Shown here: positions 18,518-27,271 of the stretch, piece after piece | How positions within the stretch are numbered: position 1 is the stretch's first letter | How the letters are laid out: every line of letters begins with the position of its first letter | Assembly: GCA_016184115.1 (NCBI GenBank) | Contig: JACPDH010000013.1 | Location: 43,341 to 107,340 of the forward strand | Direction: 5' to 3' | Origin: Acidobacteriota bacterium | GTDB lineage: Bacteria; Acidobacteriota; Thermoanaerobaculia; Gp7-AA8 | Length of the DNA stretch: 64,000 bases | Made by a program: the position numbers and the translations under genes | The notes under the pieces: model-generated | The model's input: only the letters and a program-made list of their open reading frames with translations | Told to the model about the DNA's origin: nothing | Databases searched by the model: none

Positions 18518-20038
18518 ATGCCGATTCCTGAACCGCCCGACGTCTCCTATTGGGACGCGTCACCGGCACTCCGTGAGCTCCTCTCGGCAAAACTGAATCG
18601 GGCCGATCTCGACTGGGCAGCGCCGCAGCTCGCTGCGATGGGGGATGCCGCGGCGCGGACGGTTGCCCCACTCGCCGCGATCGCCGATCGCGAGAGCCCG
18701 CGCCTCGTCACGCACGACCCGCGCGGGAACCGCGTAGACCGCATCGACTACCACCCCTCCTACCGCGAGATGCAGCGACTGGCCTACGGCTCGGGGATGG
18801 TCGGGATGAAGTACGACGAGACGACGCTCGCCGCGCATCCCGCCGCCGTGCAGCTCACGGGATTTGCGTTAGGCTATCTCTTCGCGATGGCCGAGATGGG
18901 GCTTTATTGTCCCGTCTGCATGACCGACGGAGTCGCGCGAATTCTCACGCTCCACGGAGGGCGCGAGCGCTTCGGCGCGACGATCGACCGGCTCGCGTCG
19001 ACGAGGCTCGAGAGCCTCTGGACGGGCGCGATGTTCCTCACCGAGAAGACCGGTGGATCCGACGTCGGCGCGAACGAGACGATCGCGCGGCGGGACGCTT
19101 CGGGCGGCTGGAGCCTCACCGGCACGAAGTGGTTCTGCTCGAACGTCGATGCCGGTGCGATTCTCGCGACGGCGCGCCCCGAAGGCGGAGCCGCCGGGAC
19201 GAAAGGGCTGAGAACCTGGCTGATTCTCCGTGAGCAGGCGCAGGGGCTGACGATCGACCGGATCAAGGAGAAGTTAGGCGTGCGGTCGATGCCGACGGGG
19301 GAGGTCATGCTCGATTCTGTTCCGGCGGAGGAGGTCGGCGACTTTCATTCGATCGCGGAGATGCTGAACCTCTCACGACTCTACAACTCGGTCGCCGCGA
19401 TTGCGGTGATGGGACGCGCGATCCTCGAGGCGCGGCATTACATCGAGCGTCGCCGCGCGTTCGGAAAGCCGGTGATCGAACATGCACTCGCCCGGGAGAC
19501 GCTGCTCGATGCCGAGGCCGAGCAGCTCGGCGCGCTCTACCTGACGTTCGAGACGGTCGAGCTGCTGGGCAAGGCCGATCGCGGCGACGAGCGCGCCGCA
19601 CGCGAGAGGCGGTTCCTCACTCCCGTCGTGAAGGCGGTCACCGGCAAGCTCGCAGTGCCCGTCGCCTCCGAGTGCATGGAGCTGATCGGCGGCAACGCCT
19701 ACATCGAGGAGTCGCCTCTGCCGCGGCTCCTGCGCGACGCGCAGGTGCTTCCGATCTGGGAAGGGACGACGAACATTCTCGCCCTCGACGCACTTCGCGC
19801 CGCGAAGAAGGACGCGGGGCATCTCGTCACGCTCGAGCGGATCGCAAAGGTGCTTCCGGGCGAAGCGATGGCGCTGGAAGACGCGTTTTCGACGATCGAC
19901 GAGCGGCAGGCGCGCGGCTGGATGGACAACTTCGCCCGCGCGCTCGAGATCGCGCTGCTGCGCGAAGCGGGAGACGACGTGGCCGCCGAACGCCTTCAGC
20001 GCCGCCCGTTAGGCCTCGTGCCGGGCGCGTTCGTGTGA
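18518..20038 (+). CDS. AidB-like acyl-CoA dehydrogenase family protein
   Basis: 506 residues, longer than ordinary acyl-CoA dehydrogenases (about 380) and typical of the AidB branch. Visible: MTDGVARIL, FLTEKTGGSDVGANET, the TGTKWFCSNVDA block (AidB-type KWFCSA motif), RRAFGKPVIEH, ECMELIGGNAYIEESPLPRLLRDAQVLPIWEGTTNI (FAD and active-site region). AidB proteins bind FAD and DNA and belong to the adaptive response to alkylation, but their enzyme activity is disputed; no ada or alkB is nearby. The start has GGAGG six bases upstream. The TGA stop is itself part of a heptad repeat. Confidence 0.88.
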   Translation: MPIPEPPDVSYWDASPALRELLSAKLNRADLDWAAPQLAAMGDAAARTVAPLAAIADRESPRLVTHDPRGNRVDRIDYHPSYREMQRLAYGSGMVGMKYDETTLAAHPAAVQLTGFALGYLFAMAEMGLYCPVCMTDGVARILTLHGGRERFGATIDRLASTRLESLWTGAMFLTEKTGGSDVGANETIARRDASGGWSLTGTKWFCSNVDAGAILATARPEGGAAGTKGLRTWLILREQAQGLTIDRIKEKLGVRSMPTGEVMLDSVPAEEVGDFHSIAEMLNLSRLYNSVAAIAVMGRAILEARHYIERRRAFGKPVIEHALARETLLDAEAEQLGALYLTFETVELLGKADRGDERAARERRFLTPVVKAVTGKLAVPVASECMELIGGNAYIEESPLPRLLRDAQVLPIWEGTTNILALDALRAAKKDAGHLVTLERIAKVLPGEAMALEDAFSTIDERQARGWMDNFARALEIALLREAGDDVAAERLQRRPLGLVPGAFV

Positions 20039-20091
20039 GTCCTGAGTCCTGAGTCCTGAGTGCTCAGTCCTCAGTCCTGAGTCCTGAGTGC
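20036..20091. repeat. Heptad array, AGTCCTN orientation, starting in a stop codon
   Basis: Eight tandem units TGAGTCC (two with AGTGCT). The first TGA is the stop codon of the AidB-like gene. Confidence 0.88.
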
Positions 20092-20128
20092 TCTCCGCCA
20101 GCGTCGCAAAGCGACGCAGGATCGGTGG

Positions 20129-20663
20129 CCCCCGGCTTCAGCCGCAATGGCGTCAGCTTAAGGGAACGGCCCTTGAAGTTAGAACCTGGAACGATGAATT
20201 CAGAACCCAGGACCCACCGGCGGTTGCCGACCACCGATGACCAGAGCGTGCGCGAGCCGTCGTCCCTCCTCGCTGTGCTCGCCGACCACCGATGACCAAA
20301 GAACCGAGAGGCGCACGCCGCAGGCGTGACAGAAGGTAGCCCCGGGTCGCCGCAGGCGACCCGGGGTGGATGTTCGAGACACGGTTCGCACCCTGGAGGG
20401 GTGCCGGAAGCAAACGGATCTCGCTCCTTCTGTCACCCCTCCGGGGTGGAACCGTGTCGCATTGCGAGTTCGGGGGTCGCCTGCGGCGACCCCCGGCTAC
20501 CATCTGGCATCCCTTCGGGATGCGAGCACGCCAGAACCAAGTCGAGTCCTTCGCAGCAGAAAAGGCCCCACGATTACGTTTCTGGGTTCTCAATTCACCG
20601 TTCTACGTTCTAACTTCGGCCCCTTTCTCACTAAGCTAACGCCGTTTCGGCTGAAGCCGGGGG
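20129..20663. repeat. 535-bp inverted-repeat element without coding capacity
   Basis: The ends 20129-20210 and 20582-20663 are 82-base inverted repeats with about 64 of 82 positions matching by hand count. The inner half of each arm has a 7-base period (GAACCTG, GAACGAT, GAATTCA, GAACCCA). The core contains nested palindromes around GGTCGCC/GGCGACC and GAGGGGTG/CACCCCTC and a block CCACCGGCGGTTGCCGACC that recurs in the element at 34124-34520. No transposase or convincing frame is present; it fills the space between the convergent AidB-like and egtD genes. Confidence 0.8.
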
Positions 20664-20672
20664 TGACGCGCC

Positions 20673-21656
20673 TCAGCGCGCCGGCACGCGCGCCAGATGG
20701 ACGGCGAAGAGCCGTTCGGGATCCGTAAACGTCCGCTCCCTGACGAATCCAGCGCGCCCCAGCATGGCGTCGACGCGTGCCTCGTCGTATTTGACGCTCG
20801 ACTCCGTGTGGATCCTCTCCCCTCGGCGAAAGGCGACCTCGGTTCCAAGCGCATCGATCGCGACCCGTTGCTCGCAGACGCTCTCGAGATGCATCTCGAT
20901 TCGCGATCGTTCATCGTTCCAAAGCGCGACGTGCTCGAAACGGTCGAGATCGAAGTGCCCGCCGAGCTCGCGATTGATGCGCGCGAGCACGTTCTTGTTG
21001 AACGCTTCAGTCACGCCGCGTGTGTCGTCGTAGGCGGGAATCAGGATCGAGGGATCTTTGCGGAGGTCGGTGCCGAGCAGAAGTGCTCCTCCGGGAGCGA
21101 GACTGCGACGCACGCGCTCGAGAATCACGTGTGCTTCATCATCGTCGAAATTGCCTATCGAGCTCCCGATGAAGAGCACGAGACGTCGTGGTCCGATCGC
21201 GCGGATGTGTGGATACGCATCGTCGAGATGCATGATGAGTGGCCGGACAGAGACCTCCGGCAGCGCCATTGCGAGCCGTTCAGTCGCTTCGGCGATTGCG
21301 GACTCCGAGACGTCGACGGGCGCAAATACGCAATGTCCCTGTCGCGCGACGACGGCGCGCAGGATGATCTCCGACTTCGTCGCGGTTCCCGCACCGAGCT
21401 CGATGACGTGGAGCGGGAATGCTCCGCCGACCGCAGCCGTCGCGACGATCTCGTCGGCGTACCTAACCAGGATCGACCGCTCGACGCGTGTCGGATAGTA
21501 CTCGGGGAGCGTGGTGATCTCTTCGAAGAGCCGGGAACCAGCCTCGTCGTAGAAGAGGTAGGGAGGGAGGCACTTTTCTTTCGCAAGAAGACCGCGCGCC
21601 ACCACTCTGGCGATCGGGCTCGTCGGGTGTGTCGCGGCGGTTGCCGTTCGATTCAT
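20673..21656 (-). CDS. egtD: L-histidine N(alpha)-methyltransferase
   Basis: 327 residues, full length. EgtD trimethylates histidine to hercynine in ergothioneine synthesis. Motifs: LPPYLFYDEAGSRLFEEITTLPEYYPTR (substrate region), IELGAGTATKSEIIL (SAM motif I), PVDVSESAI, LFIGSSIGNF (family hallmark) and GVTEAFNKNVLARINREL. The Glu and Ser of IHTESSVKY near the C-terminus complete the histidine site. The ATG overlaps the egtB stop by four bases. With EgtB it gives the two core steps; EgtA, EgtC and EgtE are not seen here. Confidence 0.95.
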   Translation of the reverse strand: MNRTATAATHPTSPIARVVARGLLAKEKCLPPYLFYDEAGSRLFEEITTLPEYYPTRVERSILVRYADEIVATAAVGGAFPLHVIELGAGTATKSEIILRAVVARQGHCVFAPVDVSESAIAEATERLAMALPEVSVRPLIMHLDDAYPHIRAIGPRRLVLFIGSSIGNFDDDEAHVILERVRRSLAPGGALLLGTDLRKDPSILIPAYDDTRGVTEAFNKNVLARINRELGGHFDLDRFEHVALWNDERSRIEMHLESVCEQRVAIDALGTEVAFRRGERIHTESSVKYDEARVDAMLGRAGFVRERTFTDPERLFAVHLARVPAR

Positions 21657-22930
21657 CGCGCGCCTCCTTCGTGCGTCGATCTGGCAAGCCGAACTCCCGT
21701 CATCTGAAAGCGGGTGCTCGGATACCAGAAATTTCGGTAGCTCGCCCTGATGTGTCCGCGCGGCGTGAAACAGGAGCCGCCACGTAGCACGAACTGGTTG
21801 ACCATGAACTTGCCGTTGTACTCACCGAGTGCGCCGTCGCTGACGCGAAAGCCCGGGTATGGCGAGTAGCTCGAGCGGGTCCACTCCCAGACATCGCCAA
21901 AGAGCTGGCGCGGCCCTGCGGCAGTGCCCTCGGCGGCGAGGGGGCGCAACGCGCCGCTCTCGCGAAAATTCTCGCCGCCAGCCTCACGCGCTCCCGTTGC
22001 GGTCTCCCACTCCTCTTCCGTGGGCAGTCGTGCGCCGAAGAAGGTCGCGATCGCATCGGCCTCGTAGAAGCTGACGTGTGCGAGTGGCTCGTCGTCGGCC
22101 GCCTCACGCTCGCCGTCGAGGCCGAAGACGACGAGTGCGTCGCCGTCGCGCCGCGCATAGAGCGGTGCACGAATGCCGTTCGAACGAACGAACTCGAATC
22201 CGTCGGAGAGCCATAGCACCGGTCGCTCGTAGCCTCCTGCGTCGGCGAATTCCTTCCATTCGCCAACCGTGAGGAGTCGGTCGGCGAGCGCGAACGGTTC
22301 CAGCCAGACGCGATGCCGCGGCAGCTCGTTGTCGAAGACGAACCCGTTGTTCGCTGCTGCGCCGATCTCGATTGCCCCGCCCGGAAACTCGATGAACCGC
22401 AGCGGAGGAGCCGAACCGCGTGGTTTCGCGCTTGCACCGCTCTTTCGGTACGCGGGCAGCGTCGGGTTCTCTGAGAATGCGTTGAGAATGTCGGTCAGCA
22501 TCAGCTCCTGATGCTGCTCTTCGTGCGCAATGCCGAGCTCAACGACGGGTTGGATCGTGCGCAGAGCGTCGTCGCTTGCGCGCTCGAGTCGCTCCACGAC
22601 GAGCCCGTCCACCGCGCTCCGGTAGGCGGCAATCTCGCTCGAAGCAGGGCGCGAGAGCACGCCGCGCTTCGGTCGTGCGTGACGCGGCCCGACGTTCTCG
22701 TAGTAGGAGTTGAAGAGAAAGGCGAACGATGGGTCGAACGGCGCGACTCCCGCCGGCAGGAGCACGAACGTCTCGAAGAACCAGGTCGTGTGCGCGCGGT
22801 GCCACTTCGTCGGACTGCAGTCGGGCATCGACTGAAGTAGTTGGTCCTCGGGTGAAAGCGGCTCCGCGAGTCGCTCGGTCGCGGCGCGTGTCGCGAGGAA
22901 GCGTTCGATGAGGATCTGTCGTTCGTCCAT
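21653..22930 (-). CDS. egtB: Ergothioneine biosynthesis sulfoxide synthase EgtB
   Basis: 425 residues. The N-terminal DinB-like domain provides the iron ligands: His in KWHRAHTTWFFE and two in HEEQHQEL. The C-terminal FGE-sulfatase domain (from about 170) has EFPGGAIEIG, FYEADAIATFFGARLPTEEEWE, LFGDVWEWT and the closing GGSCFTPRGHIRASYRNFWYP. EgtB joins hercynine to a thiol donor with oxygen and Fe(II). Start: GAGGAAG just before the ATG at 22930; the longer frame to 22966 is not supported. Confidence 0.95.
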   Translation of the reverse strand: MDERQILIERFLATRAATERLAEPLSPEDQLLQSMPDCSPTKWHRAHTTWFFETFVLLPAGVAPFDPSFAFLFNSYYENVGPRHARPKRGVLSRPASSEIAAYRSAVDGLVVERLERASDDALRTIQPVVELGIAHEEQHQELMLTDILNAFSENPTLPAYRKSGASAKPRGSAPPLRFIEFPGGAIEIGAAANNGFVFDNELPRHRVWLEPFALADRLLTVGEWKEFADAGGYERPVLWLSDGFEFVRSNGIRAPLYARRDGDALVVFGLDGEREAADDEPLAHVSFYEADAIATFFGARLPTEEEWETATGAREAGGENFRESGALRPLAAEGTAAGPRQLFGDVWEWTRSSYSPYPGFRVSDGALGEYNGKFMVNQFVLRGGSCFTPRGHIRASYRNFWYPSTRFQMTGVRLARSTHEGGAR

Positions 22931-23079
22931 GCTCTTCCTCGGCGGCGACCCCATGCACAGACACATCCGTCCGGCGGCATGTGTCGGGGAGTGATTCGCG
23001 GCTGACGTGAAGGAAGGCTGAAGGTTACCACACGCCGGAAGTCTCGATCGGCGTGAACGGTGATCCGGAACCGAGCCGT

Positions 23080-23085
23080 TACAAT
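23080..23085 (+). promoter_or_regulatory. -10 box (TACAAT) of the OpuC-type ABC operon
   Basis: TACAAT ends six bases before the ATG at 23092; no Shine-Dalgarno sequence and no consensus -35. Confidence 0.55.
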
Positions 23086-23091
23086 CGGGCC

Positions 23092-23835
23092 ATGTCTTGC
23101 CTTGTCGAGCTCATCGACGTTCGCGTCGTCCGTGACGAGCGCGCGATTCTCGACGGCGTTTCGCTGCGCGTCGCTCGAGGCGAAGCGGTTGCGATCATCG
23201 GACGCAGCGGTGCGGGGAAGACCACGGCGATCAAGGTCGTCAACGGGATCGTCGCGCCCGAGGCTGGGACGGTGAGGCTCGACGGACAATCGCTCGCCGC
23301 GAGCGATCTCGTTGCGCTGCGCAGGCGGATTGGCTACGTGGTCCAGGGCGTCGGGCTCTTTCCTCACCGCACGGTCGCCGAGAACGTTGGGATGGTGCCG
23401 CGCCTTCTCGGCTGGCCGCAAGCGCGCATCGCCTCCGCTGTCGAGTCGATCCTCGACAGCGTCGGACTCGAACCGGCGCACTACGGCGGGCGATACCCTC
23501 ACTCGCTCTCCGGCGGCGAACAACAGCGCGTCGGCATTGCACGCGCGCTCGCTCCGGAGCCCGACGTGCTGCTGTGCGACGAGCCGTTCGGAGCGCTCGA
23601 TCCGATCGTCCGGAGAGATCTTCAGGAGCTGTTCGTGCGGCTGCGCCGCGAGCGAGGAACGACGATGCTCTTCGTGACGCACGATCTCGCTGAAGCGCTA
23701 TTCGTAGGAGACCGCGTCGTGCTCATCGACGCGGGTCGCGTCGTGGCAGACAGTGACGCGAGAGAATTCACGTCGCTCGCCGATCCGATCGTCCGCCGTT
23801 TCGTCGACGCCTCGGGGCTGGGAGGCGAGCAGTGA
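23092..23835 (+). CDS. Osmoprotectant (OpuCA/ProV-type) ABC transporter ATP-binding protein
   Basis: 247 residues. Walker [17 protein letters not shown] (the KxxNxxxxP variant of the ProV/OpuCA group), Q-loop [11 protein letters not shown], signature [15 protein letters not shown], Walker [13 protein letters not shown] and H-loop VTHDLAEAL. It lacks the C-terminal CBS pair found in many OpuCA proteins. It energises import of a quaternary-amine osmolyte with the permease and binding protein that follow; the stop overlaps the permease start by four bases. Confidence 0.9.
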   Translation: MSCLVELIDVRVVRDERAILDGVSLRVARGEAVAIIGRSGAGKTTAIKVVNGIVAPEAGTVRLDGQSLAASDLVALRRRIGYVVQGVGLFPHRTVAENVGMVPRLLGWPQARIASAVESILDSVGLEPAHYGGRYPHSLSGGEQQRVGIARALAPEPDVLLCDEPFGALDPIVRRDLQELFVRLRRERGTTMLFVTHDLAEALFVGDRVVLIDAGRVVADSDAREFTSLADPIVRRFVDASGLGGEQ

Positions 23836-24470
23836 ACCGCGCGTTCGCGCTCGAGATTGCGCGGTTGAGCGGCGAGCACGTGGTGCTCGTTGCGGTGTCG
23901 GTTGCGCTCGCGGCGCTCATCGCGATTCCGCTTGGGATCGCATGCACGCGGCGCGAGGCGATCGGCCGACCCGCGCTCCGGATCGTCGACGCGATCCAGA
24001 CCATTCCGTCGCTCGCATTGTTCGGGTTTCTGATTCCGCTCCCGTTCGTCGGCGGGATCGGCGCGAAGACTGCGATCGTCGCATTGGTGCTGTACGCGCT
24101 GCTGCCGATTCTTCGCACGACGGTAACCGGCATCCGAGGCGTCGACTCGGTCGTGAGGGAAGTGGGGGTCGCAATGGGGATGACGCCGCGACAGCTGCTC
24201 GTCGAGGTCGAACTGCCGCTGGCCGCACCGTCGATACTCGTGGGAATTCGCATCGCAACTGTGACCGGCATTGGCCTCGCAACGATCGCTGCACTGATCG
24301 GCGGAGGAGGTCTCGGCACGTTGATCTTCCGAGGTGTCGCGATGGTCGACGCGAGGCTGCTGCTCGCCGGATCGCTTCCCGCGGCGCTACTTGCGCTCAT
24401 CGCCGACTTCGGTATATCTCGCGTCGAACGCAGGCTCTCCGCGCCTCCTTCACGCGATACGAGGGTGTGA
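23832..24470 (+). CDS. Osmoprotectant (OpuCB-type) ABC transporter permease
   Basis: 212 residues with about five to six membrane helices. The BPD_transp_1 core includes IVDAIQTIPSLALFGFLIPL and the EAA-like cytoplasmic loop VVREVGVAMGMTPRQLLVEVELPLAAPSILVGIRIATVTGIGLATIAALIGGGGLG, both diagnostic of the OpuCB/YehW branch. It is translationally coupled to the ATPase and lies about 30 bases before the binding-protein gene. Confidence 0.92.
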   Translation: MNRAFALEIARLSGEHVVLVAVSVALAALIAIPLGIACTRREAIGRPALRIVDAIQTIPSLALFGFLIPLPFVGGIGAKTAIVALVLYALLPILRTTVTGIRGVDSVVREVGVAMGMTPRQLLVEVELPLAAPSILVGIRIATVTGIGLATIAALIGGGGLGTLIFRGVAMVDARLLLAGSLPAALLALIADFGISRVERRLSAPPSRDTRV

Positions 24471-24486
24471 GGCGGGCGCGGCAGTG

Positions 24487-24492
24487 TAGACT
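24487..24492 (+). promoter_or_regulatory. -10 box (TAGACT) of the binding-protein gene
   Basis: TAGACT ends seven bases before the ATG at 24500, so the binding protein may have its own leaderless transcript in addition to operon read-through. Confidence 0.45.
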
Positions 24493-24499
24493 CGGAACA

Positions 24500-25384
24500 A
24501 TGTCACGTGCCGGCGTCGCAGTCATACTCGGCTTCGTCGTTGCGGCGTGCGCTCGCGAAACCCGCCCCGTGGTCGTCGGTTCGAAGAACTTCACGGAGTC
24601 TGTGCTCCTCGGAGAGCTCGTCGCACAGACGCTCGAGTCAGCTGGGTGTTCCACCGAACGGCGGCTCAATCTCGGCGGCACACTTGTGTGCGACAAGGCG
24701 ATCGAGTCGGGTGCCGTCGACGTCTACGTCGAATACTCGGGCACCGCGCTGACGGCGATTCTTGCGCGACCGGTGTCGAGTGATTCCAAGCGCGTCACGG
24801 CAATCGTTCGCGAGGCGTATGCCGCGCGCGGCCTCGCATGGGGCCCCGCGCTCGGCTTCGACAACACGTTCGCGATGCTCGTCCGGAAGAGCGATTCGCA
24901 GCGCCTCCATCTTGCGACGATCGGTGACCTACGAAAGGTGGCGCTGGAGTTTCGTCCCGGCTTCGGCTACGAGTTCACTGAGAGGCCCGACGGCTGGACG
25001 GGACTGCAGCGCGCGTACGGCTTCGAGCTCGCGCAGCGACCGGTCGCGATGGATCTCGGGCTGACCTATCGGGCACTCGCAGCGGGTGAGGTCGACCTGA
25101 TCGCCGGCAACTCGACCGACGGGCTGATCGAGTCACTCGGGCTTGTCGTACTCCAAGACGATCGTGCGTACTTTCCGCCGTACGAGGCCGCGATCGTCAC
25201 TGCCGGAGCAATCGATGCGAAGTGCCCAGGTGCGCGCGCCGCGCTCGATTCACTCGCTGGTCGGATCGATGATGCGGCGATGCGACGACTCAACTTCGAG
25301 GTTGACGGCAGGAAGCGTGACGTTGGGCTTGTCGTCGAGGAGTTCCGCCGGTCGGTCGGGACGCAGACGCCGAAGCGTCGCTGA
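24500..25384 (+). CDS. Osmoprotectant (OpuCC/OsmF-type) substrate-binding lipoprotein
   Basis: 294 residues. The signal ends in a lipobox (FVVAAC). The OpuAC domain shows VVVGSKNFTESVLLGELVAQTLE at the start, GAVDVYVEYSGTALTAIL, GPALGFDNTFAMLVRK, and LGLVVLQDDRAYFPPYEAAIV. These are typical for glycine betaine/choline-type binding proteins; the exact ligand cannot be read. A longer open frame from 23753 is a shadow of the permease gene. Confidence 0.9.
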   Translation: MSRAGVAVILGFVVAACARETRPVVVGSKNFTESVLLGELVAQTLESAGCSTERRLNLGGTLVCDKAIESGAVDVYVEYSGTALTAILARPVSSDSKRVTAIVREAYAARGLAWGPALGFDNTFAMLVRKSDSQRLHLATIGDLRKVALEFRPGFGYEFTERPDGWTGLQRAYGFELAQRPVAMDLGLTYRALAAGEVDLIAGNSTDGLIESLGLVVLQDDRAYFPPYEAAIVTAGAIDAKCPGARAALDSLAGRIDDAAMRRLNFEVDGRKRDVGLVVEEFRRSVGTQTPKRR

Positions 25385-25483
25385 CGCGCGGCGCTGCGCG
25401 ATTCGAGCGTCAGCGAGCGAGAGTGAGCGCATTCGCCATGTGGCACTCGAGCTCGCCCTAACGGGCTGCGAAAATTCGGTCGC

Positions 25484-26860
25484 TCAAAACGGCGTCGACC
25501 AGCGGTCGCGCACCGCCCACGACATGAAATCCTCGAGCAGCTGAGGGTGCTTCAGGCTCCAGGCGGCTCTTGCCGGGTCTTCGCTCATTCGCCCATCCCA
25601 CTGTGACGCCGGGTAGCAGAGCACGCCGTTGACCTGCACGAGGACGCTCCAGAGGATGCCGATCATGGCAAGGCGGCGCGCCGGCGCGCCGAGGCGATTC
25701 CATGTACCGACCCCAGCCAGCGCGAGCACCGGAATGATGTCGACGAGATAGCGCGGGCCGAACGACCACCCTCCCCACCAGACTGGATACGTGCCGACGA
25801 CGAGGAGATGCACGAATGAAGCGAGACCGAACGACGCGAGAACTGGATCTCTCGGTTTTCCTGTCCCGACCTGCCGCGCGAGGCCGATGATCCCAAGCAG
25901 CGCGATCGGAGTGAAGACGAGCAGGCCTCGGTTGGGGCTGATCAGCAGGCCGGCGATACCAAGCAGCCTGTCACGCGCGAAGAGGCCTGACGAATGCATA
26001 CCGGCAATCAATCCGTACCCGCCAGCCAGATTGCCGAAGTAGTACATGTTGATCGCGAGATTCAGCGCGATGAGTGGCACGCCTCCCAAAAGAAAGGCTA
26101 GGGCCCGCTGGACTCGGAGCCGCGCGTCGCCCGCGGTCAGCAGCGCTGCGAATAAGCCGGCCGCGAAGAGCAGGGCGGCCGTAGGCCGCGCGGTCATCGC
26201 GAGCGAGAGCGCGAGACCGGCGGCGGCGCAGGCCCATCGGGGCAGTCGAGGCGAGGTGAGTAACCAGAGTCCCAATGCGAGTGCGAACGCGACCGCGGTC
26301 TGCTGCCAAAGCATCTGGCTCGCTGTTGCCCACATCGACGAGGCGAAGGCGAACACGAGTGATGCGCCGAGAGCCACCCGCGAGCTCGAGCGGCGACGGA
26401 TGGTCGCGTAGAAGAGCACCACGGCCAGTCCCGTAAGGCTTGCTGCGGCTAGCTTTTCGGTTTGCTCGGAGAGCGCGAACATGATTCCCGGCGAGGAGTG
26501 GCCGCTCAGGGCGAGGAACGCGTAGACCGGCACATAGACCGGCAGGGCGGCGAGGGCCGTACCGATTGGATAGAACGAAACGAGCGCGCCGCGCCGTTCG
26601 TTGAGGTACCAGGTGCGCACTCCGGCATTCCTGAAGTCGGAGCGAAACGGGTCGAGCGTAGGTGCGCCGTGCGCGAGGATTGCGAATGGGATGAGGCGAT
26701 TCGGGATGGTGTCGCCGCCGCGCGCGAGAGGAACCGTCCGCAGGTTGCCGAGGTAGACGAGAAGGCAGAGCGCGAACAGGAACAGCATTATGCGGCGTTC
26801 GCGCCGTGGTTGGGTTTCTGGAGCTCGCGTCTCCAGTTCGACTTCCGTTTGCTCGTGCAC
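25484..26860 (-). CDS. Multi-pass membrane protein, glycosyltransferase 39-like
   Basis: 458 residues with roughly ten to eleven membrane helices starting at residue 24. The first loop contains GGDTIPNRLIPFAILAHG, an acidic first-loop motif of GT-C fold proteins, and a C-terminal loop FGPRYLVDIIPVLAL that recurs in bacterial lipid-linked sugar transferases. The product is unknown. GTG start with GAGGT about seven bases upstream. It is convergent with the OpuC operon and divergent from the MOP-like gene. Confidence 0.72.
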   Translation of the reverse strand: MHEQTEVELETRAPETQPRRERRIMLFLFALCLLVYLGNLRTVPLARGGDTIPNRLIPFAILAHGAPTLDPFRSDFRNAGVRTWYLNERRGALVSFYPIGTALAALPVYVPVYAFLALSGHSSPGIMFALSEQTEKLAAASLTGLAVVLFYATIRRRSSSRVALGASLVFAFASSMWATASQMLWQQTAVAFALALGLWLLTSPRLPRWACAAAGLALSLAMTARPTAALLFAAGLFAALLTAGDARLRVQRALAFLLGGVPLIALNLAINMYYFGNLAGGYGLIAGMHSSGLFARDRLLGIAGLLISPNRGLLVFTPIALLGIIGLARQVGTGKPRDPVLASFGLASFVHLLVVGTYPVWWGGWSFGPRYLVDIIPVLALAGVGTWNRLGAPARRLAMIGILWSVLVQVNGVLCYPASQWDGRMSEDPARAAWSLKHPQLLEDFMSWAVRDRWSTPF

Positions 26861-26942
26861 CCGACGACCTCGCTGGCCGGGGCAAAACCGTAACCGGGGC
26901 CAGCGCGAACGCTATGCGTTGCGCTGCTCCGGGTCAAGGCCA

Positions 26943-27215
26943 AGTGGCCTGTAACGATGGAATCGATAGTGCCGTTGCGTGCGCGACGGCGTCGGTCGCG
27001 CGAAGCGACGACGAGGCGATGCTGGCACATCGTCGAGGAGGAACGACAAAGCGACCGACACCGTCCCGCCGCAACCCTTCGGGCTGGTGGCGGTTGCATC
27101 GCGATCTCCTCGTCGCTCGTCGTCGACGATGTCACCACATCGTCTCCTCCTCTCTCCTTGATCTCGCGCGCAAGCGCCACCAGCGGCGCTATCGACTCCA
27201 CCGTTACAGGCCACT
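26943..27215. repeat. 273-bp inverted-repeat element
   Basis: The termini are inverted copies: AGTGGCCTGTAACG(A/G)TGGA followed by TCGATAG and GCCG on both sides, about 35 bases with a few transitions. A second internal pair around CATCGTCGAGGAGG and its complement makes nested palindromes. Short frames cross it on both strands and are mirror images at their ends, which shows they are by-products of the palindrome. Confidence 0.78.
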
Positions 27216-27271
27216 AGTCGCTGCCACGCTACGATCGCGGTGCTGGCCGGGAGAGTCTGGGCCGATAATGC

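Noticed and set aside
20153..20593. Several frames of 78-146 residues on both strands
   Set aside because: They lie wholly inside the inverted-repeat element and mirror each other; no family resemblance or ribosome-binding site.
24500..25384. Reading the 543-residue frame from 23753 as one large protein
   Set aside because: The first 249 codons are an out-of-frame copy of the permease region; the lipoprotein signal starts at 24500.
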